64,000 bases of DNA from Paenibacillaceae bacterium (lineage in GTDB: Bacteria; Bacillota; Bacilli; Paenibacillales; NBRC-103111), in NCBI GenBank assembly GCA_029256185.1, contig JAQSYI010000011.1:186001-250000 (forward strand), in the 5' to 3' direction. Shown piece by piece: positions 55,994-64,000 of the stretch (within the stretch, counting starts at the first letter, position 1; each line of letters opens with the position of its first letter). Made by a program: the position numbers and the translations under genes. The notes beneath the pieces are model-generated. The model was not told where the DNA came from. It ran no database searches and worked only from the letters and a program-made list of their open reading frames with translations.

Positions 55994-56959
55994 TTAAGGA
56001 ATCAGGCTGCGCAGCATGGTCAGACTGCCTTCAAAGCTGTAGGCGCCAAGGTTGGCCGGGATCAGGAAGCAATCCCCCGGCTTCGCGGCCAATTCCCCGT
56101 CCTCCCAGCGCAGGGTTCCGGAGCCCTCGCAGATGATATGAATCACGAAGCTGTCTCCTCCCGACGCCAGCTCCCAGCTTCCTTCCGTTTCGCCCTTCTC
56201 CACGGTGAAGTAAGGGGAACGGGCGATGCAGAGCCATTCGTTGCGGGCGGGAAGCTCGGTTGTCATCCGGGTGGCGCCGGAGCCTTCATAAGCAATCACA
56301 TTGAGCGAGTCCTCCACATGCAGATCCCGGGGCTTGCCGTCCAGTCCCAGACGGTTGTAATCGTACAGGCGGTAGGTCGTATCGGAGTTCTGCTGGATTT
56401 CGGCCACCAATACTCCCGAACAGAGGGCGTGCACGGTGCCTGCCGGGATATAGAAGGTATCTCCCGCAGCAACGGGAACCTCGTAGAGGCTGTCTGTAAT
56501 CCGGTTCTGGGCGATCTTGGCGGCCAGTTCCTCCCGTGTTACGCCCGGGTTCAGCCCGTAGATGATTTTGGCGCCGGGTTTGGCGTCCAGCACATACCAC
56601 ATCTCTGTCTTGCCAAGCTCTCCTGCAGGAAGGTTATCATAATCGTCATTCGGGTGCACCTGCACCGACAGATCGTCCTGGCAATCCAGCAGCTTGATCA
56701 ACAGCGGGAAACGTCCTGTTTTCTCCGAGAAGCCTTTGACTCCAAAAAATTCCTTGCCATAGTTTTCTCTCACCGCGTCGAGCCCCTGTCCGGCCAGCTC
56801 TCCGTTCATCACTTTGGTGGTTCCGTTGGGATGGTCCCCGATGGTCCAGGCTTCACCGATCTGTCCCTCAGGCATGGCAAAGCCATACCGCTCCAGATTG
56901 CGTCCTCCCCATACACGTTCCTTGAATTCAGGCTGAAATTGCAACGGATAAGGTTTCAT
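55994..56959 (-). CDS. manA: mannose-6-phosphate isomerase, class I
   Basis: A 321-residue cupin enzyme. The start (MKPYPLQFQPEFKERVWGG), the zinc-site HPND in VQVHPNDDYD, and YIPAGTVHALCSG are visible. It converts mannose-6-phosphate to fructose-6-phosphate. ATG 56959 with AAAGGA is chosen; ATG 56965 is possible. The frame continues upstream through a 22-bp tandem repeat, which is not coding. Confidence 0.94.
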   Translation of the reverse strand: MKPYPLQFQPEFKERVWGGRNLERYGFAMPEGQIGEAWTIGDHPNGTTKVMNGELAGQGLDAVRENYGKEFFGVKGFSEKTGRFPLLIKLLDCQDDLSVQVHPNDDYDNLPAGELGKTEMWYVLDAKPGAKIIYGLNPGVTREELAAKIAQNRITDSLYEVPVAAGDTFYIPAGTVHALCSGVLVAEIQQNSDTTYRLYDYNRLGLDGKPRDLHVEDSLNVIAYEGSGATRMTTELPARNEWLCIARSPYFTVEKGETEGSWELASGGDSFVIHIICEGSGTLRWEDGELAAKPGDCFLIPANLGAYSFEGSLTMLRSLIP

Positions 56960-57064
56960 ATGCATCAGTCCTTTCTTTATTTCATTTTTACCACGGGCCT
57001 GTCCCGGCGTAAAGGGGAAGTTGGCCTGTTGCGCGCGTTTCTCCGCCGGGGGAAGGCGGATCGG

Positions 57065-57248
57065 CCTGGTGGGAAGAGCAGATTGCCGTGCCGGTAAGAG
57101 CGGGTTGCCGTGCCGGTAAGAGCGGGTTGCCGTGCTGGTAAGAGCGGGTTGCCGTGCTGGTAAGAGCGGATAGCCTGGTGGGAAGAGCAGATTGCCGTGC
57201 TGGTAAGAGTAGATTGCCGTGCTGGTAAGAGCGGGTTTCCCTACTGGT
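57065..57248. repeat. 22-bp tandem repeat
   Basis: About eight units of GCTGGTAAGAGCGGGTTGCC-like sequence with changes, between manA and the ytqB-like gene, which it slightly overlaps at the 3' end. Confidence 0.9.
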
Positions 57249-57840
57249 TGGAAGACGCGCGCTGGCGCTTTTCCACGGCGATCAGATACGGCGGGTGATT
57301 GCGCTGGTTCAGGAAGCGGTAGTTCACCGCCTGGAATTCCTCCTGCTTCAGCCCGGCCGCCCACCGGTCCACCGCTTCCGCCTCCATGGCTCCGCCCTCA
57401 TGTCCGGGATAGACGGCCACTGTCAGCACTCCTCCCTGGCGCAGCAGAGCGAGTGCCGCGTCCAGAGCGGGCAGCGTGGTATCCGGGCGGGTGATTACCG
57501 TATGATCGGAGCCGGGAAGATAGCCCAGGTTGAACATGACGGCCGCCACTGCCCCGTGCTGCTCCCGGGGAACCAACTCCGTCATCCGGTCGTGGGAGGC
57601 GTGATGCAGACGAATCCCGGTCCACGCTTCCGGCAATTCCTGCCTGAGGCGGTGCCCCGTCCTGGCCAAGGCGTCCTCCTGAATGTCAAAGGCGTGGACC
57701 ATTCCTCCGTTGCCGGTGGCTTTGGCCAAAAATAAGGTGTCCACCCCGTTGCCGGCAGTGGCATCGATACAGGTTTCCCCAGGCCGGATGCGCGCTGCCG
57801 CCAACTGCTGGGCGAAGCTTAGTACGGATACGAATCCCAT
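57241..57840 (-). CDS. mnmM: MnmM/YtqB-type tRNA-modification methyltransferase
   Basis: A 199-residue SAM methyltransferase with CIDATAGNGVDTLFLA as SAM motif I. It resembles Bacillus YtqB, which completes mnm5-s2U modification of wobble uridine in tRNA (MnmM). It is paired with a YtqA-like gene as in Bacillus. ATG 57840 is chosen; the upstream ATG 57849 is only 2 bp from the ribosome site. The repeat block begins at its 3' end. Confidence 0.86.
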   Translation of the reverse strand: MGFVSVLSFAQQLAAARIRPGETCIDATAGNGVDTLFLAKATGNGGMVHAFDIQEDALARTGHRLRQELPEAWTGIRLHHASHDRMTELVPREQHGAVAAVMFNLGYLPGSDHTVITRPDTTLPALDAALALLRQGGVLTVAVYPGHEGGAMEAEAVDRWAAGLKQEEFQAVNYRFLNQRNHPPYLIAVEKRQRASSNQ

Positions 57841-57862
57841 GAATGACATGTCTCCTTAACGT

Positions 57863-58834
57863 TCATTTGCTTAAGCTCGGCCACAGCTTGCCTTGCCAGG
57901 TATTGCGCCGTTCAAGCGCGGCATCGAAGGCGTTCAAGACCTCCCATTTCTTCAGGCTCCAGACAGGTCCGATCAGCAGGTCCCGCGGCGCATCCCCTGT
58001 CAAGCGGTGTACAATCATTTCGGGCGGGAGAAGCTCCAGTGTATCCACAATCAGCTCCACATACTCCTCCTTCTCCAGAAAGCGGAGCAGCCCGGCTTCG
58101 TATTGTCTGACCATGGGAGTTTTCTTCATCAGATGCAGGAGGTGAATCTTGATTCCCTGCACATCCATCCGGGATACTGCCCGTCCGGTCTCCAGCATCA
58201 TCTCTTGGGTTTCTCCCGGCAGTCCGTAGATGATATGGGCGCAGGTGCGAATGCCCCGCTGTCTCAAAGCTTCGACGGCGCGGTAATAGGTCTCTGTGTC
58301 ATGCGCCCGGTTAATCAACCGGGATGTGCTCTCATGCACCGTTTGCAGACCCATCTCCACCCACAGGTAAGTACGCCGGTTCAATTCCTCCAGATAATCC
58401 AGAACATCCTCCGGCAGACAATCCGGTCTGGTGGCGATGGACAGTCCCACTACCCCAGGCTGCTCCAGTATGACTTCATAATATTCCCGGAGTTGGTCCA
58501 CCGGGGCATAGGTATTGGTATAGGCCTGAAAGAATCCGATGTATTGGGCTTCAGGCCATTTCTTGTGCTGCAGGTCCCGGATGCTGTTGAATTGTGTCAC
58601 CAGATCGTCTCGTCTGCTGCCCGCATAATCCCCTGAGCCCCTGGCGCTGCAGAAGGTGCAGCCTCCGGCCGCAATCGAGCCGTCCCGGTTCGGGCAGGTA
58701 AAGCCCGCATCCAGCATGACTTTGAACACCTTGCCGCCGAATTGCTCCCTCATCTCGTAATTCCATGTATGAAATCGCTTGTCCCCCCACAAAATAGGGG
58801 CATGGGCGGCATTCTCACTTGTCGAACGGTTCAT
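57863..58834 (-). CDS. ytqA: TIGR01212-type radical SAM protein (YtqA)
   Basis: A 323-residue radical SAM enzyme with the cluster region GFTCPNRDGSIAAGGCTFCS and conserved GFFQAYTNTY and HIIYGLPGET. The function of this family (YhcC in E. coli) is unknown. It is upstream of the YtqB-like gene in one operon, as in Bacillus, which suggests a link with tRNA modification. Confidence 0.92.
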   Translation of the reverse strand: MNRSTSENAAHAPILWGDKRFHTWNYEMREQFGGKVFKVMLDAGFTCPNRDGSIAAGGCTFCSARGSGDYAGSRRDDLVTQFNSIRDLQHKKWPEAQYIGFFQAYTNTYAPVDQLREYYEVILEQPGVVGLSIATRPDCLPEDVLDYLEELNRRTYLWVEMGLQTVHESTSRLINRAHDTETYYRAVEALRQRGIRTCAHIIYGLPGETQEMMLETGRAVSRMDVQGIKIHLLHLMKKTPMVRQYEAGLLRFLEKEEYVELIVDTLELLPPEMIVHRLTGDAPRDLLIGPVWSLKKWEVLNAFDAALERRNTWQGKLWPSLSK

Positions 58835-59092
58835 GGCACATCCCCTTTCCTTGCCTGTTGTTGCTGCTGCTCTGTAATATCGCGGTTTCCTCCCGCACCA
58901 GGTTGCTCTTAAGAATGCATGGGATGGGAGAGCCTCATGCGCACCAAGTGACGCCGGAAGACCTGCGCGCGGTCCGAAGTGTCACCTTAAGCATCATGGG
59001 CAGCTACTCCCCATTGTAGCGGAACTGGAGCGGGAAGGGAAATTGAGTGGGATGCGACTGGAAATATGGGCAGGAAATAAAAGCATTTTCAC

Positions 59093-59121
59093 TTGCAATA
59101 CCTAACATGATGTGTTATATT
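59093..59121 (+). promoter_or_regulatory. sigma-A-type promoter
   Basis: TTGCAA at 59093-59098 and TATATT at 59116-59121 with a 17-bp spacer, about 100 bp before the small gene at 59221. No gene is seen in 58835-59092. Confidence 0.65.
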
Positions 59122-59220
59122 AAAAGTGAAGAAAATCAACAAAATATCCCGTATCCGCTACCATACGCTGCTTTTTTTTCGACAATGAATTATTGGAAAA
59201 TAATCAGGGGGTGCATGAGG

Positions 59221-59418
59221 ATGGATAACAATCTGAATGTTGCGCAAGAAGACCAAGTGGTCACCGTTGAGCTTACTGTCAAGGAAGCAATGGCCATGTC
59301 CGGCTACCGGTTTTACAGTACCCGTCAGCTTGCGGGAGCTCGCAGCAAGGTAAGGAAGGCGCTTGATGACAAACTGATCGGCGAACACGATGCCAATCAT
59401 GATTCCCTTTCCCACTAA
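59221..59418 (+). CDS. unknown 65-residue protein
   Basis: A small protein starting MDNNLNVAQEDQVVTVEL and containing TVKEAMAMSGYRFYSTRQLAG. The alternating pattern and charged helix suggest a folded, soluble protein. ATG 59221 or ATG 59215 may be used. A sigma-A-type promoter upstream and a terminator downstream support a single gene. Family unknown. Confidence 0.6.
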   Translation: MDNNLNVAQEDQVVTVELTVKEAMAMSGYRFYSTRQLAGARSKVRKALDDKLIGEHDANHDSLSH

Positions 59419-59445
59419 CTGTTACTTAGATCGCGTTGCCCGATA

Positions 59446-59484
59446 AAGGACCCAGCCGTTGAAAGCGGAGGGTTCTTTTTTTTG
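59446..59484 (+). terminator. intrinsic terminator
   Basis: AAAGGACCC pairs with GGGTTCTTT (one G-U) and is followed by a T-run. Confidence 0.65.
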
Positions 59485-59559
59485 TGGCCCGGTTGGGCAG
59501 AGGCGACCCTCCCAGCCAAGTTGACCGGGGCTGAAGAAAAGTGGAATTTGTAGGCGCAG

Positions 59560-59735
59560 GAGTGGAAGGTGCAGGAGTGGAAGGTGCAGGAGTGGAAGGT
59601 GCAGAGTCAAGGCGCAGGAGTGGAAGGAGTGGAAGGTGCAGGAGCGGAAGGGGCAGAGTCAAGACGCAGGAGTGGAGGGTTCCGGAGCAGAAGGGGCAGA
59701 GTCAAGGCGCAGGAGTGGAGGCACAGGAGCGGAAG
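59560..59735. repeat. 15-bp G-rich tandem repeat
   Basis: Repeated GTGCAGGAGTGGAAG units, with interspersed GGCAGAGTCAAGGCGCAGG. It directly precedes palindrome array C, as a G-rich repeat precedes array B. Confidence 0.85.
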
Positions 59736-59802
59736 GGTTTGGGCTGACTGAGCAAGGCGGATGGGTATAGGTCTTTCCCAAGTATACAGACTTCTAAATG
59801 GA

Positions 59803-59999
59803 ATAACGGAAAAAATTTCCGTTATAAAACAAATATTCGGATAAATGGAGAAAATAACGGAAAAAATTTCCGCTATCCATCTAATATGCGGAGAAAATGC
59901 CTTTTTTCGGCGCCAAACCTGAACTTAGCGGAAAAAATTTCCGTTAACAAAGAGAGTTTAAAGCAATTTGGAGAGATAGCGGAAAAAATTTCCGTTAAG
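59803..59999. repeat. palindrome array C (51-71-51 spacing)
   Basis: TTTCC cores are at 59816, 59867, 59938 and 59989, with a GCCTTTTTTCGGC hairpin in the long spacer. It abuts MITE-like copy 2 at 60003. The rest of 59485-60572 has no gene. Confidence 0.92.
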
Positions 60000-60002
60000 A
60001 GC

Positions 60003-60167
60003 TAGGGTGTGTATGAAAATTCCGTGGGGAGCAGATTTAGTCGAATTTTCGTTTCTGGCAAGGCGCTTTTGTGCAGGCGTACCGGGGGTACGTCAAGCGA
60101 AAGCAACGAAGCTAGGGGCGAAAAGGCGGCAAAAGATGCCCTCAAGCGAGTTTTCAGACACGCCCTA
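60003..60167. mobile_element. MITE-like element, copy 2
   Basis: A 165-bp copy nearly identical to the one at 42917, with the same TA-bounded terminal inverted repeats. It lies directly after array C. The following 60168-60572 holds a 60-bp-period direct repeat (CCAGCGTCGCAAC at 60359 and 60419). Confidence 0.85.
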
Positions 60168-60572
60168 AGAGAATGGAGGCCTCAACCTCTCCGGTACCTG
60201 ACAGATGCTCTCCCGCCTGGCTTTCTTAGCGTCAGGGGTGCTCTCACCTGCGCCGGAAGACATGGCTCCGCGAATAAGGGGAGCTGGTTCGCCATCGCAT
60301 GCTTGGCCCGCTGCTGATGGTTCTCCCTGGTTGTCAGAATACCAGTTGGGCAGTTCTGCCAGCGTCGCAACCCCCGTTTCGCTGCCTGAGCCTCTGGTTC
60401 CACGCTGAAGGAGCTGCTCCAGCGTCGCAACTCCTGTTTCGCTGCCGGCACCGCAGCTCCTCTTAAGGGAGAGGTGCTTTGCTTTTTTGCAGGGGATGGT
60501 CTATTCTTGAGGGAGACTAGACGAAGAGGCCGTGCACCGGACTGCTTGTCATTTATTTGGAGGATGCAGAGC

Positions 60573-61298
60573 ATGCGTTTGCGAGGAAGAAAGGGGATCC
60601 GCCAGTCGCTGGAACGGCAGCCGGATCTTATTGTGCTGGACCCTGCCAGCTTGAAGGGGCAATGGTCCCGCCACTTTGGCAACAGCAATCCCATCCATGT
60701 GGAACTGGGCATGGGCAAGGGCCGTTTTATCAGCGAGCTGTCACGGCGCAATCCCGGTATCAACTATATCGGAGTGGACATGTACGACGAATTGCTCCGC
60801 AGAGCCGCGGAGAAGGCCAGACTGTGCCATGGCGGTCTGGAGGAAGGACAGCGCATCCCCAATCTGGCACTGGCGCTGTTCAACATCGAGCATGTGCTGG
60901 ATATGTTCGAGGCAGAGGAGATTGAGCGGGTTTACCTGAACTTCAGCGATCCGTGGCCGAAGAAGCGGCATGCGCGCAGAAGGCTCACCCATGCCAATTT
61001 TCTGCAGAAGTACAGCCGTATTCTGAACAACTCGGGCGAAATTCACTTCAAGACCGATTCCCGTGACTTATTCGAATTTTCCTTGAATTCCTTTGCCGAT
61101 TCCGGTCTGCGGATGCGCAGCATTTCCCTGGATCTGCATCAAGAGGGACTACGCGAAGATATGGTGCAGACTGAATACGAGCTGAAGTTTTTCGAAAAGG
61201 GTATGCCGATTTACCGCTGCGAGGTGGTTATCGGAGCCGACGCATTGCGTGTCCATGAAGCTGCCCTGGCTGAGCCGGAAGAGACCAACGAATCTTAA
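60573..61298 (+). CDS. trmB: tRNA (guanine-N7-)-methyltransferase
   Basis: A 241-residue SAM methyltransferase. SAM motif VELGMGKGRFISEL, YIGVDMYDEL, and the family motif LNFSDPWPKKRHARRRLTHANFL are present. It makes m7G46 in tRNA. ATG 60573 has GGAGG at 9 bp; the frame is open upstream to 60474 without a better start. Confidence 0.96.
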   Translation: MRLRGRKGIRQSLERQPDLIVLDPASLKGQWSRHFGNSNPIHVELGMGKGRFISELSRRNPGINYIGVDMYDELLRRAAEKARLCHGGLEEGQRIPNLALALFNIEHVLDMFEAEEIERVYLNFSDPWPKKRHARRRLTHANFLQKYSRILNNSGEIHFKTDSRDLFEFSLNSFADSGLRMRSISLDLHQEGLREDMVQTEYELKFFEKGMPIYRCEVVIGADALRVHEAALAEPEETNES

Positions 61299-61313
61299 AC
61301 TTTCCTTAAACGC

Positions 61314-61347
61314 GAAGAGAGCGGCTATTATATGGCCGCTCTCTTTG
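61314..61347. terminator. bidirectional terminator
   Basis: AGAGAGCGGC and GCCGCTCTCT with an 8-nt loop between convergent trmB and the PAP2 gene. Confidence 0.75.
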
Positions 61348-61367
61348 GTACTATATTGGAAGCGAGC

Positions 61368-61889
61368 CTAGAAGAGACTCCATGTGAGAAAGGCTGAAGC
61401 AATCCCCAACAAGCCTCCCACAATGCAATCCGAGGGATAATGCAGCCCCAGATACATACGGGACAGACTCACGATGCAGGCCAGAGGAAGCAGCACCAGA
61501 GCCAACGAAGGGCTGGCCAATACGAAGGGAACAACGACAGCGAAGATGGCGGTTGTATGTCCCGATGGAAAAGAATGATCAGTCAGCGGGTTCTTGCATA
61601 TATTAGTGTGGGGCAGGACAAGGTATGGACGGAGCCGCGGATATTTCTTCTTGATCAGGGCAACGGGAAGATGGCTAAGAGTCAGCGCTAGAAAGGCTTG
61701 CATTCCCACCGTATTCCAGGGCTCAGGGGCAAAAACCGACATGCCAAGCGTGAACAGCAGGGTGATGGTGGCCCCGCCAAGGTGCGTGATGCGGGTTAGC
61801 AGCCATCTCAGCAAATTGTGCTGCCAGCTGTTTACCCACCGGAACATCTCCAACTCTCTATATTGCAGCCAGGTCACAACACGGCTCAT
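61368..61889 (-). CDS. PAP2-family membrane phosphatase
   Basis: A 173-residue membrane protein with the PAP2 triad: KKKYPRLRP, PSGHTTAIF and SRMYLGLHYPSD. About five helices. It probably dephosphorylates undecaprenyl pyrophosphate or a phosphatidic-acid-type lipid. Single gene, convergent with trmB. Confidence 0.9.
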   Translation of the reverse strand: MSRVVTWLQYRELEMFRWVNSWQHNLLRWLLTRITHLGGATITLLFTLGMSVFAPEPWNTVGMQAFLALTLSHLPVALIKKKYPRLRPYLVLPHTNICKNPLTDHSFPSGHTTAIFAVVVPFVLASPSLALVLLPLACIVSLSRMYLGLHYPSDCIVGGLLGIASAFLTWSLF

Positions 61890-62051
61890 GCGGACCGCCT
61901 CCTAATGAAATCTATATTATGCTTTAATCTTAATTATCGTTTGTTAAACCTGCATCAACTGCAATGCCGAGAAATATAAAAATTACGATTGGACAGAGAA
62001 GTTTTATGCAGGTTTGATGATTCAATAACAAATCTGGCGTACAATAATTAT

Positions 62052-62214
62052 TAGGGCGTGTTTGAAAACTCCGGGGGAGCAGGTTTCCTCGATTTTTCGT
62101 TTCTGGCAAGGCACTTTTGCGCAGGCGTACCGGGGTACGTCAAGCGAAAGTAACGCAGCCAGAGGCGAAAAGGCGGTGAAAGATGCCCCCAGGCGAGTTT
62201 TCAGACACGCCCTA
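62052..62214. mobile_element. MITE-like element, copy 3
   Basis: A 163-bp copy with TAGGGCGTGT and ACACGCCCTA ends, more diverged inside. It ends 73 bp before the GT4 start codon and so lies in its promoter region. The remainder of 61890-62287 shows no gene. Confidence 0.82.
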
Positions 62215-62287
62215 GGGAACCATCTCGAATGACAACCGGTCTCGGCGGCAAAGTGATGTGAAGACCAGAATCGGAGGGGGAATACTC

Positions 62288-63466
62288 GTGAGAGTGGCAT
62301 TGTTTACCGATACTTTTTTGCCGGATGTAAACGGAGTCGCCCGAACACTTGGACGCTGGGTCGAATATCTGGAGAGTCAGGGAGTGACCTGCCGGGTGTT
62401 TGCTCCGCAAAGCGACAATGGAGCCGGATCGGATTACAACAGTTCGATGGTGGAGCGGTTTTACAGCATTCCTTTCCTATTATATCCAGAGTGCAAGCTG
62501 GCTATCCCCAACCCTCTCAGTATCAAAAAAACGCTGCAAGAGTTTAAGCCGGATATCATTCATTGCGCCACCCCGTTTAATCTGGGGCTCTTCGGACTCC
62601 ATTATGCCAAGAAACATAAAATTCCGTTCGTAGCCTCCTACCATACCCATTTTGACCAGTACTTGCAATACTACAAGATCCAATGGGTAGAAGGAATGCT
62701 ATGGCGTTATCTGGGCTGGTTCCATCAAACCTGCCGCAGGATCTATGTTCCCTCCAAGTCCACGCTTCATTATCTGGAAGAGCGGGGATTTCAGAATCTG
62801 GAGGTATGGAGCCGCGGCGTGGATGTGTCCCGGTTTCACCCTGAGGTCGACCGCCAGGCGGTTCTGCAGGCGGCAGGCGCTGACCCCGCAAAACAGACTC
62901 TACTATATGTAGGGCGATTGGCACCCGAGAAAAGCGTGGATGTGCTTCTGGAGGCCTATGAGAATCTGCCTGAGCGGTGGAAGGGGAAAACGGAGCTGAT
63001 TTTGATCGGAGACGGACCCTTATACAAGGAGTTATCCGAAACCTATAGGGAGCAGGAGGATATCCGCTTCCTTGGGTTCAAAGAGGGCAAGGAGCTCTGC
63101 GACATGTTCGCGGCGGCGGACATGTTCGTCTTCCCGTCAGCCACGGAAACCTTCGGGAATGTGGTTCTGGAGGCCATGGCTTCGGGAACGGCCGTTATCG
63201 GAGCGAACGCGGGAGGAGTTTCCGATACCGTTAGCCATATGAAGACCGGATGGTTGTGTCCTGTAGGGGATGCAGTGGCGTTCACCCAAGCGATGACCGC
63301 TCTACTGGATGATCAGGCGCTTCGACAAAAACTGAGCCGGTCCGGCAGACAATACAGTGAGCAGCAATCATGGGAATCGATCTTCTACAGGCTGCTCGAC
63401 AGTTATCGACATGTTGTTCCGGAGGGCGGAGATTTGTCGGATCAGCCGCTGGCTACTGCCAAATGA
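62288..63466 (+). CDS. GT4-family glycosyltransferase
   Basis: A 392-residue GT-B enzyme. The start (VRVALFTDTFLPDVNGVARTL), the HTHFDQYLQYY segment and the GT4 donor site (YVGRLAPEKSVDVLLEA, E-x7-E in PSATETFGNVVLEAMASG) are visible. It resembles diacylglycerol glucosyltransferase-like or cell-wall glycan enzymes. GTG 62288 with GGAGGGGG is the best start. Confidence 0.9.
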   Translation: MRVALFTDTFLPDVNGVARTLGRWVEYLESQGVTCRVFAPQSDNGAGSDYNSSMVERFYSIPFLLYPECKLAIPNPLSIKKTLQEFKPDIIHCATPFNLGLFGLHYAKKHKIPFVASYHTHFDQYLQYYKIQWVEGMLWRYLGWFHQTCRRIYVPSKSTLHYLEERGFQNLEVWSRGVDVSRFHPEVDRQAVLQAAGADPAKQTLLYVGRLAPEKSVDVLLEAYENLPERWKGKTELILIGDGPLYKELSETYREQEDIRFLGFKEGKELCDMFAAADMFVFPSATETFGNVVLEAMASGTAVIGANAGGVSDTVSHMKTGWLCPVGDAVAFTQAMTALLDDQALRQKLSRSGRQYSEQQSWESIFYRLLDSYRHVVPEGGDLSDQPLATAK

Positions 63467-63839
63467 GCAGATTTTTTTGTTGAGCCCTGACGATGCGGCT
63501 GCGTTGTCAGGGGTTCATTTGTTTCTTCGGCGATAAACGTTTATAATGTGCCCGTAATGGGAATTTGAACCAATTACCTTTTTGTCCGAATGAAATCCAT
63601 GGATAAAAGAAGAAACTAAGACAGAATGAGTTTGGATGCGATAGCCGGAGCAATCTCCCATTTGTATTCCCTTTATTGGCCTTATACCGCCGCATTGGAG
63701 TGGTTTGGGGCTTTTGACAAATGAGGGCAAAGAGAGGAAAATCAAGATCGGCGTCGTGCCAGAAGCAGAAAGACGGTTACACACATAGAGAAAAGAAAAG
63801 ATGAAAAAAAGGGAAGCAATTAAAAAAAGGGGGCTTACC
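63467..63839. other. 373-bp gap with one hairpin
   Basis: GAGCCCTGAC and GTCAGGGGTTC form a hairpin at 63482-63516, a possible terminator of the GT4 gene. TTGACA at 63714 lacks a clear -10. No gene is seen. Confidence 0.5.
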
Positions 63840-64000
63840 ATGCTGGATCGTATTGTATTTGGGTTGCAGATCATCTTGGCCATTAGCGGGGTTTACCAAC
63901 TTGTACTTACGTTTTTTGGTTGGTTTCGCCAAAAACGCAAGCAAAGCTTCAAGCCTCAAAAATCGTTTGCGATTCTTGTTGCCGCCCACAACGAAGAGGC
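63840..64000 (+). CDS. 5' end of a GT2-family glycosyltransferase (partial)
   Basis: The frame opens at ATG 63840 with an AAAAGGGGG ribosome site and runs off the window after 53 codons. An N-terminal membrane helix (IVFGLQIILAISGVYQLVLTFFG) is followed by a basic segment and FAILVAAHNEE, the start of a GT2 nucleotide-sugar domain. It probably joins the preceding GT4 gene in a surface-glycan function. Confidence 0.75.
   Translation, partial: MLDRIVFGLQIILAISGVYQLVLTFFGWFRQKRKQSFKPQKSFAILVAAHNEE

Noticed and set aside
55733..57097. Long plus-strand frame opposite manA and the tail of the B12 radical SAM gene
   Set aside because: It runs over two real genes with clear motifs on the other frames and has no motif of its own.
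57065..57364. Continuation of the manA frame upstream of its start codon
   Set aside because: The translated sequence consists of 22-bp repeat units; ATG 56959 starts the conserved MKPYPLQF sequence.

Overview
The window reads as a chromosomal segment of a spore-forming Firmicute, most likely Paenibacillus or a close relative. The evidence is a set of endospore genes (cmpA, sprT neighbourhood, a gerA/gerC/gerB germination operon), the Bacillus-type order lipoprotein-alr-ndoAI-ndoA-tex-cmpA-sprT, Paenibacillus-style sugar ABC transporters without their own ATPase, an AraC-type membrane sensor, and GC-rich coding sequence with many low-complexity and repeated intergenic stretches. The genus is an inference from gene content and order, not from a database match.

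Layout. 1-8.5 kb: end of an unknown gene, YdcC-like lipoprotein, alanine racemase, the NdoAI/NdoA (MazEF-type) pair, Tex, the tiny cortex protein CmpA, an unknown protein, SprT and tRNA-Ser(GCT). 8.5-15.5 kb: CorA, a germinant-receptor operon with a small extra membrane protein, a YwmB-like protein and a Cu/Zn superoxide dismutase-like lipoprotein. 15.8-23.8 kb: a degenerate ROK regulator, a GH73-type glucosaminidase, endonuclease IV with a C-terminal extension, PurU, transketolase and PpnP. 24.3-37.1 kb: a glycan-utilisation locus with a secreted multi-domain GH99-like protein, a cytoplasmic paralogue, two permeases, a binding lipoprotein, an FAD oxidoreductase, an AraC-family membrane sensor and a GH130-like enzyme. 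37.2-39.4 kb: LrgB/LrgA with a divergent LysR regulator. 39.9-44.6 kb: a hydroxyacid dehydrogenase fused to a PilZ domain, Pgi, a YigZ protein and a TetR regulator. 45.3-48.1 kb: two divergent radical SAM/SPASM genes, one with a large His/Gly-rich insertion. 48.2-64 kb: DUF1128, a DUF2334/FG-GAP protein, RluA-type synthase, CysK, a B12-binding radical SAM protein, ManA, MnmM/YtqB and YtqA, TrmB, PAP2 phosphatase, a GT4 glycosyltransferase and the start of a GT2 glycosyltransferase.

Three things stand out. (1) The dehydrogenase-PilZ fusion at 39958-41226 keeps both the catalytic lysine/asparagine motif and both c-di-GMP-binding motifs, which suggests a metabolic enzyme controlled by c-di-GMP. 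(2) Three intergenic regions carry the same roughly 197-bp array of four AT-rich palindromes spaced 51, 72 (71 in one) and 51 bp, with diverged spacers but conserved palindromes. Two more intergenic regions carry arrays of different palindromes with a similar 51-52 bp step. (3) A roughly 164-bp element with terminal inverted repeats, MITE-like, occurs three times. Several other intergenic regions hold short tandem repeats.

All coordinates come from reading the sequence. Family names rest on motif recognition, without database searches.
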